From Plotosus lineatus (Eukaryota > Chordata > Actinopteri > Siluriformes > Plotosidae), in the NCBI GenBank assembly GCA_024760905.1, contig CM045732.1, positions 59,441,996 through 59,505,995 of the forward strand: DNA of 64,000 nucleotides, written 5' to 3'. Each line of letters begins with the position of its first letter. Positions within the stretch are counted from its first letter, which is position 1. A program made the translations under genes and the position numbers. Shown here piece after piece: positions 54,042 through 63,054 of the stretch. The notes beneath the pieces are model-generated. The model saw only the letters and a program-made list of their open reading frames with translations. It was not told the DNA's origin and ran no database searches.

Positions 54042-54322
54042 GTATATATATGTTTTGTTTTTCTGATTTTTATACTTCATGTACATTACATTATATGGAC
54101 TGTTATCACTAGATGTGATACATTTTATATTACTGCTATATAACAGATAGTTATATAACCCCTTATTCTGTGATTTATTCATTATGTTTATTGGCTGTGA
54201 AGAAATTCAAACAATATACACAATGTATTTGGGAAGTATATTCTGCAGTCTGTGATTATTAAATCAATTCCTGTTTAATTGTTATACTGTGCAGTTTAAA
54301 TTGATTAACCATGTTTTTTTGT

Positions 54323-54328
54323 AATAAA
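54323..54328 (+). terminator. jdp2 poly(A) signal
   Basis: AATAAA about 955 bp after the stop. It is the first good signal after the TA tract. Confidence 0.6.
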
Positions 54329-54345
54329 GAGAAGATTATATTTTG

Positions 54346-54767
54346 AAATTATTATGAATGAAACAAAAAGTTATACCAAGTGATGGCTATTTGTACTCTT
54401 AACAAGAAACAATAAGTAGCTATGGGAAGTTCAGATCTGTTCTGAATACATCAGCTGAATAATGATGCTGACTGTACTGCACTGTATCTGTATCTGTACT
54501 GATGGGGACACTCTTGGCTGTAGACGTTACTGAAGCCTTTGTTTGGCATGACAAATTTCCTCAGCTTTCTTAAGAATAGTTTTGTTTTGTTGTTTTTTTT
54601 TTTTAGAAGCAGTTGCTGAAAGTCCAGGTGAGATCCTCACTGATTTGGATTTTGAGGAATTTAAAGCCTCCATCTTGTTTTGGGCAATAATGCCCGATAA
54701 TGGACACGATTCAATCAATTTTTAGGCCAGAAGCAAGCATGGGGCTCTATGACCAATATCATTGACC
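54346..54767. other. Intergenic sequence
   Basis: No gene or repeat recognised. Confidence 0.3.
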
Positions 54768-54780
54768 ATATCGCTGACTC

Positions 54781-55074
54781 GTGGGGCCAGTGGTGTAGTG
54801 GTTAGGGTGCTGCGCTCATGATCGGGAGGTTGTGAGTTCGAATCCCACTGAGACCCTCACTGTGCTAAGACCCCTGGGCAAGGTCCCAACCACAAGTGTG
54901 CCTCTGTTCACCCAGCAGTATAAATGGGTACCAGTCAAAATATATTGGGAAGGTAACCTGCGATGGACTAGCGTCCCATCCAGGGGAAGTTGAACTCCTG
55001 GTCGCTTCACGCTACGGAAACCGGCCTGATGAGCCACTATGGCTCAGGTGTAAAAAACCCAACAGACTTTACCT
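54781..55074 (+). mobile_element. SINE-C
   Basis: Forward copy with a perfect 13-bp duplication ATATCGCTGACTC (54768-54780, 55075-55087). Confidence 0.93.
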
Positions 55075-55087
55075 ATATCGCTGACTC

Positions 55088-56127
55088 AGTGAGGAATCCA
55101 CCTGTTGCGGCCAATTGTCACATATTTTGAAACTTCTTTCCAAATGTTCAACAATTACACATGATAATGTACTAATCTGAGACTGTCGCGAACTATCTGT
55201 GATTGTATTGCTGACACTCTGAGACCATTGTGGTCGATTACAGATAGTCACAGATAGCTGGGAACCTAGTTGTCGATCATCTGAGCATTGTTTTTATTTG
55301 AGCCATTCAGGATATCACCTATACAGAAGTGGTTGGTTTGGGACAGTTGACAACTCAATAAACCCCAAAAACAAATCATGGGCAGTCGCCAAAGAATTGC
55401 CCAAATTAGATTGGGCCTTCAAGGTGTCCACTTCTACCATTCTGATGTATACTGGTGTATGACGTGCTCAATCTTTCTCCTCCTAAGATCAACAATCATC
55501 GCATTGGTCCTACCTGTCACCAAGCCACCAATCCTGCCACCTCTCTTTGGTATCTATTCTTTTCCCCTTCAGTAATCATCTCAGTGACTATAGTGTCAAC
55601 CACAAACTTTGATACTGGCGTTGCTCTGGAATGTGGGAGATGCAAGAATCCAGCTGCAAGGAATTGTTTAATAAACATCTGTAACATCTTTGTACTAAAC
55701 TGCTGTGTACGTAACTTGAGATATTATCTATCTTGGTACCACAGTGGACCTGATTTGAAAAATATCATCAACCTGCATTACTGCGACAACAGCACAAGCT
55801 TTGGATGTGTTCCAGAGCATACTGAAGAAAGTCAGCATGGTCAACGAACAACGAACACTAAAGTTATGGAATAATATCATCTCCTCTGTACATGTAGAGC
55901 AACAAATTCCTCAAGGTTTTTTTTTTTCATGCAAACTTCTCATACAATTGAAATTTATTGTCAACGTTTGCTGATACTGTATCTAGTTAATGGATTGTCC
56001 GTTGGTGACCTCTAGTGGTTCACATATGAATTATTCCTGCTCTGACCGAGAAAAGAAGCTACTACAGTACTAACCATAGCTTTTATCACATGACTTTGTT
56101 CAATTAGAATGATTGACTGATGCTGAT
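55088..56127. other. Intergenic sequence with a 139-codon open frame
   Basis: The open frame 55455-55874 has no domain I recognise. It may be decayed retroelement coding sequence, so no gene is called. BATF, expected between jdp2 and flvcr2 by synteny, is not here. Confidence 0.3.
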
Positions 56128-56205
56128 CAATTTACCTGTGATGGTCTGGTGAGCTGTCCAGGATGTACCCCGCTCTCGTCCAAGAGTCAGCTGAGATGGA
56201 TGACA
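56128..56205 (+). mobile_element. SINE-B tail fragment
   Basis: GATGGTCTGGTGAGCTGTCC followed by the GTACCCCGCTCTCG block. Confidence 0.5.
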
Positions 56206-56420
56206 TTTTGTCTAATACATCCCACTCTTTTATAGGTAACACTGCTACAGTTAACAATCATTCACTCAAGGTGAAGTTCTCCATCAAGGACACTATTCAG
56301 TTCAACAACCAATCCACTGAGCCTGAGGAGAATCATTGTCTTTATATACTACACAGGAACATAAAAAGCAAAGTATAACAAAAATATTTTATAGTTGACT
56401 TTTAAATATGCTGCCCAGAT

Positions 56421-56426
<6 letters not shown>

Positions 56427-56452
<26 letters not shown>
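56427..56452. repeat. Poly(A) tract
   Basis: Run of about 26 A on the plus strand next to a Tc1-like remnant. Confidence 0.9.
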
Positions 56453-56454
<2 letters not shown>

Positions 56455-56950
56455 TTATACACTCTAATACAGTATTTTGTTGGAGTGCCATCAGCATTGA
56501 TTACAGAATGTGAACACCACAGCATTGTCTCGACAAACTTAAGCAACATTACAAAATTTGTGTAAATCATCTTGACTTGTTCCTTTAGGTTTTCTCCAGC
56601 ACATCCCAACGAATTTCAATAAAGTTAAGGTCAGGACTGTGTGGTGCCAAGTACATGTGTAAAAATGTTTCCTCATGCTCCCTGAACCACTCTTTCACTA
56701 TCTGAGCCCCGATTTTTATATCCGTGCCATAAGGAAAGAAAAATAAATCGATTAATGTGATACCATGGTCATTCACAGTATCTACACAGTATCTACAGGC
56801 TGACTTCATTTTATTGCCACATAATGTTGCTGAGCCTCAACCCGACCAACTAAAGCAATAACGCTATGGAAATTATGTGCAGTAATCAGTGACAAAGGCA
56901 CTTGACCAAAATATTAGAGTGATGGACATTTTTTTTTTTGCTAGCAGGGT
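56455..56950 (-). mobile_element. Degraded Tc1-like transposase (third family)
   Basis: The minus-strand reading gives V-K-E-W-F-R-E-H-E-E-T-F, then H-S-P-D-L-N-F-I-E-I-R-W-D-V-L-E-K, a decayed DD34E C-terminal region. Upstream parts are rearranged; no termini identified. Confidence 0.7.
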
Positions 56951-57012
56951 ATGTTCAATATCACAGAGGCAGGTCGGGTGAGCTCCAAAAAATAAGTGCT
57001 GTGCACCTAAGG

Positions 57013-57180
57013 CAGTGCTTCTCAAATAGTGGGGCGCCCCCTCTTGGGTAGTATGATGCGGGGGTGCGGAGGGGTGACCTTGTGGATGAAAAGGCCTTTT
57101 CCTTGGTGGTGTTCAGTACCGAGTATCTTTTGTTTGTATGCAATCCTTCAGTGGGTAAAAAATAGAGAAACATTGCTTAC
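57013..57180. mobile_element. hAT-like terminal fragment
   Basis: CAGTGCTTCTCAAATAGTGG and the following GC-rich run match the usual start of a vertebrate hAT element. The other end was not found. Confidence 0.4.
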
Positions 57181-57337
57181 ATTCTATTACTAGACCCATC
57201 CATCAACTGTCTATACAACGTTTCTGTCGGGTTCATACTGGGAGATGGAAAAAAAATCTCACAAGTCTACAGTGCTAACACGGAGACAAACAACCACTGA
57301 CTCTTACATTTAAACCTATCAGTAATATATAGAACAG

Positions 57338-57658
57338 TTCATTTTCTGTAACCACTTAATCCTAACTAGGGTCGCGGGGAGGCTGGGGCCCATCCCAGCC
57401 GACTCCAGGCGAGGGTAGAGTAGACCCTGGAGAGCTCGCCAGGCCATTGCAAGACGGAAACACGCAGGCGGCTTTGCAGCAACTCTTGTCGTTCTTTTAT
57501 ATGAACCTCACACCATAGACAGTAAGAGACATGGCCAGCCTTTGACACCCCAGTTAGCTGCACCGGGAAGGGGCAGTGACAGCCAGTGGTGAGTGGGGCT
57601 TGAACCACCAACCTTAGGACCAGTGATCCAGCACCTATACCACTTGACCACTACGGCC
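57338..57658 (-). mobile_element. SINE-A (tail type B)
   Basis: Full reverse copy. 13-bp duplication ATATATAGAACAG/ATATATTGAACAG with one mismatch (57325-57337, 57659-57671). Confidence 0.88.
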
Positions 57659-57671
57659 ATATATTGAACAG

Positions 57672-57860
57672 GTAATTTAGAAAAGCCAGTTGGCACAAGG
57701 TGCACATTCCAGAGCTGTGGGAAGAAACTGGAGTATTTGGAGGAGAGTCATGCAACTACATGGAGAACATGCAAAGTTTATACAGAAGGGTCTTTAATCA
57801 GACATGACATTCACAGATGAAATATTCTGGCTGTGAGTTAACAATGTTAATTGTGCCATC
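57672..57860 (-). mobile_element. SINE-B fragment
   Basis: Reverse body (AGAGCTGTGGGAAGAAACTG, TGGAGAACATGCAAAGTTTA) and a weak head. Confidence 0.5.
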
Positions 57861-58228
57861 CTAATGAATAGATGAAGTTGTTTTGAGCAGGATGGCACCA
57901 TGGAGTCTTGGTCTGTCTGTCATGGTCATGGTCATGATCACCCTCACAAGTCTGTGATGCTGCCACCCAGCCACCCAGGTACATCTCATCCACAGATGTT
58001 CTTGCTATGTGTAAACTTTGTTGTTTTAAAAATGGGATCCAAATTGCTGTAGGGAAAAAAAAAAAAAAAAAAAAAAAGGTCTGTTGAAGTGTTGCTGACA
58101 GGTCAGTGAAGGAATGTACCACGTGCTGTGCTTTAAAGTCTGGGGAGGTGGCAGCAGAATATAAATCTCCAGGGATTAAGCCACTGATACGTCAGAGTTC
58201 TGTGCACACTTTGCTCCCAGATGCATGC
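57861..58228 (+). other. flvcr2 5' flank
   Basis: Contains a poly(A) run at 58055-58077 and upstream in-frame codons back to 58106. The promoter and leader of flvcr2 should be here. No TATA box seen. Confidence 0.35.
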
Positions 58229-58822
58229 ATGGACACTCAGGCAGAACTCGGACTCGAAAACAAGCGCACAATGGACTCAGAGCTGAAGATGTCACCACAA
58301 GAAACTATTGTCTCCAAAATCGAGCGCGCAGGAGCGCACACCGGACGCACGGGCGCGTGTGGTGAGAGCGACCAGGAGTGTGTGACCCGCCTGTACAGGA
58401 GAAGGTGGCTGATCGTTCTGGTTTTCAGCTCGTATTCTCTGTGCAATGCATATCAGTGGATCCAGTACGGGATCATCTGCAACATCTTCATGCGGTTTTA
58501 CAGCGTGAGCGCCTTCGCTATAGACTGCATGTCCATGGTCTTCATGCTGACTTACATCCCACTTATTTTCCCAGTGACGTGGCTTTTGGACAGGAAAGGG
58601 TTGCGAGTCGTCGCGCTCTTGGCCGCCGGGGTGAACTGCACGGGCGCGTGGATTAAAGTCGCGAGCGCCAAGCCGCACCTGTTCTGGGTCAGCGCGCTCG
58701 GACAGTTCGCGTGCGCCATCGCGCAGGTGTTCATCCTTGGTATGCCGTCCCGCATCGCCGCCGTGTGGTTCGGCCCGGAGGAAGTGTCTACCGCCTGCTC
58801 CATCGGCGTCTTCGGTAACCAG
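58229..58822 (+). CDS. flvcr2: FLVCR2-type transporter, exon 1 (partial gene)
   Basis: Major-facilitator-superfamily membrane transporter; vertebrate FLVCR2 is linked to choline (earlier heme) transport. 198 codons, ending V-F-G-N-Q before the donor GTGAGG, the exon 1 boundary I expect. After a variable hydrophilic N-terminus of about 55 residues come R-R-R-W and four hydrophobic segments, about 60-80, 98-120, 126-146 and 152-172. Family motifs include [25 protein letters not shown] and E-V-S-T-A-C-S. FLVCR2 is preferred over FLVCR1 by synteny with jdp2. Start at 58229 is provisional; 58106 and 58271 are also in frame. The exon is strikingly GC-rich against its surroundings. Later exons were not found before the window ends. 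Confidence 0.9.
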
Positions 58823-59034
58823 GTGAGGCTCCTGCAGGTGTGTAGACTTAGAATTAGCCTGGTGTTAGGAAGGTGCGCTGCGTAAACAGGATTCTCCAAC
58901 CAGGGGACTCCAAAAGGTGTCGGTACATGGGGGTGGAAAATCATGGGAATCTTTTGGGATGCCCTTGTTGGCTAACTTTGCCATTTGGGTATTTATGGCA
59001 AAAAACGTGAGTTGAATGGGCAAAGCAGGGCACA

Positions 59035-59340
59035 AATATACAAATCCATATTTTGGAGATGTTTTGGAGATGTTTTGGAGACAAAGTCAGAGAGGCCAGA
59101 TGTAGATGGTTTGGACATGTACAGAGGAGGGATAGTGAGTATATTGGTGGTAGGATGCCAAAGATGGAACTACCAGGCGGAAGGCCTAGAGGAAGACCAA
59201 AGAGGCGATTTATGGATGTGGTGAAGGAAGACATAAAGGTAGTTGGGGTAAGAGAAGAAGATGCAGAGGACAGGGTGAGATGGAGGCAGATGATTCGCTG
59301 TGGCGACCCCTGAAGGGAACAGTCGAATGGAAGATATAAG
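59035..59340 (+). mobile_element. RTE-like LINE 3' end fragment
   Basis: Encodes R-W-F-G-H-V-Q-R-R-D-S-E-Y-I-G-G, then G-R-P-K-R-R-F-M-D-V-V-K-E-D, and D-R-V-R-W-R-Q-M-I-R-C-G-D-P before the stop: the C-terminal end of a non-LTR retrotransposon polyprotein. The following GAAGGGAACAGTCGAATGGA is its 3' untranslated end. Confidence 0.82.
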
Positions 59341-59454
59341 AAAAACTATCCGAAGACGGGATATACCTGTAGAGTACCGGTTAAAAAGTTTGGACACAAT
59401 TGCTCATGTTTATTAGAACAGGGGTCATCATTATACCCGAACTTGTTCATTGTT

Positions 59455-59605
59455 CATTTTCTTCTCCTTTTACTTTCGGCTGCTCCCTTCAGGGGTCGCC
59501 ACAGCAAATCATCCGCCTCCATCTCACCCTGTCCTCAGCATCTTCTTTTCTGACTCCAACGACCTTCATGTCTTCCTCCACCACATCCATAAATCTCTTC
59601 TTTGG
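59455..59605 (-). mobile_element. RTE-like LINE 3' end fragment, inverted
   Basis: Reverse-strand copy of the same 3' end (TCCCTTCAGGGGTCGCCACA, CACCACATCCATAAATCTCT), about 115 bp from the forward one, making an inverted pair. Confidence 0.78.
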
Positions 59606-59612
59606 TTCATTG

Positions 59613-59965
59613 TTCAGTTTCTGTAACCGCTTAATCCTAATTAGGGTCGCGGGGAGGCTGGCGCCCATCCCAGGTGACTCCGGGCGAGGACAGAGTACAC
59701 CCTGGACAGCTCGCCAGGCCATCGCAGGGCGGAAACACGCTGACGGCTTTGCAGCTACTCTTGTCGAAAGTCAGCAATGGTTCTTTTACACCTCACACCA
59801 TAGAGGGTGACAGACATGGTCGGCCTTTGATAACCCAGTTAGCTGCACTGGGGTGGGGGGGGGTGGGGGGTGGGGGGGGGCAGTGACAACCCGTTGAGAG
59901 TGGGGCTTGAACCCCCAACCTTAGGATCAGTGATCCAGCACCTTTAACCCCAGGCCACTACTACA
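59613..59965 (-). mobile_element. SINE-A (tail type B)
   Basis: Full reverse copy with a G-rich expansion at 59850-59880. Confidence 0.86.
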
Positions 59966-60714
59966 CTACTACCTATACCTGAATTCACACACTGAAATTA
60001 CCGAACATCTAAATAAACAAGTTGGATGTTACCAAAGTTCCGACATCCAGAATTATGAGCTGAATGAGTGTCTCGCTGCCCTTTTATCGTGAATTTTGAC
60101 TACAGGGTGTTTTACAGAGTTATGGGTGCAGTGGATTCCAGCATATCTTGTTAAGAAAACAAAAATAAGCCTGGTAAAGAAACAATTGTTTATAAAAGCT
60201 GCTGTAACACAGTACCAGTGAACAATCTGGACACACCGAGTCATTCTGAGTCTCAAATGATTTACAATGAACGTCCACACTTTTGACTGGATTCTGTTGG
60301 ACTTTCTGTTGGAATCTGTCTCCCATTGTGTTCCTGGTGTCCATGTTTCACACGCAGAAGTCCCAGGATAGCTGTTACTAAAGATGAATGCAAATTGTGT
60401 ATTACTGGCTGCAGGGTTCAAATTTGCCTGCCTGGTTGGTAAATGCTCAAGTAATTTTTTTTATATATATAGAGGATTTTCTGAGTAGATCCTTCCATAG
60501 GAGAGTGCTCAATACTTTTTGGTAGAGCAAATAAACAAAAATAAAAGGACAGGACAAAGACTTTCTATTGAAACTCCATTTATCACTACAGATCTGTTTC
60601 GAGGGGTGGTGAAACCATCCTCTCTCTTCAGGTGATTATAGAAGAATGATTACAAAGTATATATATAATTAAAAAGGGGACGGGTCACAATTAAAATAAA
60701 AACAATTTTGCTTA
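59966..60714. other. Probable flvcr2 intron 1, partly repeat-derived
   Basis: CCACACTTTTGACTGG near 60280 resembles a Tc1-like terminus, but a matching partner is not clear. No open frame of note. Confidence 0.3.
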
Positions 60715-61050
60715 AGGGTTGCATGGTGATGTAGTGTCTGCCTCACAGCAAGAACGTTCTGGTTTCAGTCTGGGTGTTTTTGTGTGAAGTTTGCATGTTC
60801 TGGTTGTGCTTGTGTGGGTTTTCGTTGGGTACAACATTTTTCCCACACATTACAAAGATAAGCACATTAGGCTAATTGGCTGTTCCAAATCACGCCTAGG
60901 TATGCGTGTGCGTTTACATGGTTGTGTGTGTGTGTGTTCTACAACAGACTTGAGAGCCATTCAGGATGTACTCCACCCTATTGCACACAGTTGCCTCAGC
61001 CAGGCTCTGTTGTCCCTGCGACCCCGATACAAAGACGCAGTTTAGAAAAT
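60715..61050 (+). mobile_element. SINE-B
   Basis: Forward copy: GGTTGCATGGTGATGTAGTG head, AAGTTTGCATGTTCTGGTTG body, tail ending AGTTTAGAAAATGAATGAAT. Confidence 0.76.
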
Positions 61051-61431
61051 GAATGAATTTGGATCTCCAATGCAAGCAAAGGTCACCAACTTATATTCAA
61101 ATAGATCTGTTGATTATTTACACAATAACATGTTATCATGTGACATCATCAACACAATAACGCTCCTTTTTTGTTTGGAGGCCATATTTTATAATACCAC
61201 AAATGTTACTGACCCGAAGTATTTTCCTCTTAATCATCACAATTATATGTTATTTTTCAGAACCCACTTTCGATTTTTTTTCCCCCTTCTATTATTATTT
61301 ATCAACAAGCAAATTAATAATCAATAATCAATACTATTGTTAGGAGAAAATGACTGGAATATGGTTGGCATTCCTATTCATCCCGAAATGTGTTCGGTGG
61401 AGTTGGGTTCACGCACGCCTCCATTGACAGA
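61051..61431. other. Probable flvcr2 intron 1
   Basis: AT-rich, nothing recognised. Confidence 0.3.
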
Positions 61432-61444
61432 CATTCCCTCAGTA

Positions 61445-61731
61445 AAGGTAGGTAGGTTTTGGGTTTTTACACCCAAGCCATAGTGGCTCATCAGGCCGGT
61501 GCTTATCCCCGGTTTCCATAGCGTGAAGCAACCAGGAGTTCAACTCCTCCTGGGTGGAACGCTAGTCCATCGCAGGTTACCTTCCCAGTATATTTTACTG
61601 GTACCCATTTATACTGCTGGTTTAGACCTTGCCCAGGGGTCTTAACACAGTGAGGGTCTCAGTGGGATTTGAACTCACAACCTCCCGATCATGAATGCAT
61701 CGCCCTAACCACTATGCCACCAGCCCCACTG
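61445..61731 (-). mobile_element. SINE-C
   Basis: Reverse copy with a perfect 13-bp duplication CATTCCCTCAGTA (61432-61444, 61732-61744). Confidence 0.93.
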
Positions 61732-61924
61732 CATTCCCTCAGTAGACCTTTAGTAATCGTTTTTGTGAGACAAGCGAAAACATAGCCGCAAGAATCACCA
61801 GTTATTAGAATAAAAAATGATGAAAAGATTGATGGTGCAGCGTCGGAAAAGATCCAAGTCCATAACGGAAACTGTCGATGGAAACATAATTAGAACTTCG
61901 AGACTGACTTGAAGGAAGATTCAC

Positions 61925-62250
61925 GGTGTTGTAGTGGTTAGCACACCCGCGTCACTGCAAGAAGAGCCTGGGTTCGGGTCCTAGGCTGAGAGGTGTTTCT
62001 GTGTGGAATTTGCTTGAGCTTGCATAGGTTTCCTCTGTGTACTCTGGTTTCTTCCTACAAGCCAAAGACATGCACATTACGCTAATTGACTATTCCAAAT
62101 TGCCTCTAGTTGTGGATGTGAGTGCATGTGTTGGTCCTAAGGTGGTATAGCAAGCAGATCTTGGAGTCCCCTCCTGTGCCCAGTGCTGGTTGAGATGGGC
62201 TTCAGCCTCCCTGCAAACCTAATAGGATTAAGCAGTTCGGCAAATGAGTG
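61925..62250 (+). mobile_element. SINE-B
   Basis: Forward copy: GGTGTTGTAGTGGTTAGCAC head, B-box-like GGGTTCGGGTCC, tail GATTAAGCAGTTCGGCAAAT. Confidence 0.8.
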
Positions 62251-62404
62251 TGTCGACCTGATTGACTGACTGATTTACGGAAATACTTGGCGCTGGTACA
62301 GCAGGACATTCCTAGACACACTTTCCCCTCAGGATTTAGTACAGAACTTTCACTACCAGACTGTCCCTCATAGCAGGCATTTTAAGAACAACAGATTCTG
62401 AGTA

Positions 62405-62725
62405 TCTATTCATTATCTGAACTGCTGAATCCTAATTAGGGTTGCAGGAAGGCTGGCGCCCATCTCAGCCGATTCTGGATGAGGGAAGAGCACACGCTGG
62501 ACAGCTCGCCAGGCCATCGCAGATGTAGCCTTCTCTTGACGAAAGTCAGCAATGGTTCTTTTACATGGTTCACATCATAGACAGTGAGAGACATGGCCGA
62601 CCTTTGATAACCCAGTTAGCTACACTGGGGGGGGGGGGGGACACAGCAGTGACAACCACTGACAGTGCGGCTTGAACCCCAACCTTGAAGGTAATCCAGC
62701 ACCTCAACACCAGACCAATACTGCC
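62405..62725 (-). mobile_element. SINE-A (tail type B)
   Basis: Reverse copy: CTGAACTGCTGAATCCTAAT to CCAGCACCTCAACACCAG. Poly-G run at 62628-62640. Confidence 0.83.
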
Positions 62726-63054
62726 CTGGAACATCATCTAGATGGCATTTATGTTGCAGTATACTGAGCCCATATTTGGACCAGTTTAGAGGTAGGCTAT
62801 ACCAATGCATTAAAAGAGACACAGCCAAACCTAAAGCCCGAAAGTCGACCGTAGGCCCTTTCTCTTTGAGCCCTGAAATGAAAAAGGGAATTAACAAAAA
62901 TATGCTGAAAGTCTAATAAACAGTGCTAAATCTTACGCTACCAGCCAGCTAACACAAAGTGGGCCAACATTATTGTGACATCAAGCATAATACAGTAGTA
63001 TAGTCTAGTATAGTACGGCAAGCATCAGTCTTATCCGATTATACTATTTGACGG
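62726..63054. other. Probable flvcr2 intron 1
   Basis: No feature recognised. Confidence 0.3.

Larger units (their letters stand above)
53369..54345 (+). other. jdp2 3' untranslated region
   Basis: Follows the stop codon. Contains T-runs (53599-53620), a CTTT-rich tract (53826-53898) and a (TA)n run (53980-54040). Ends after the AATAAA at 54323. Confidence 0.6.

Noticed and set aside
55455..55874. 139-codon plus-strand open frame
   Set aside because: I looked for BATF or retroelement domains and recognised none; not called as a gene.
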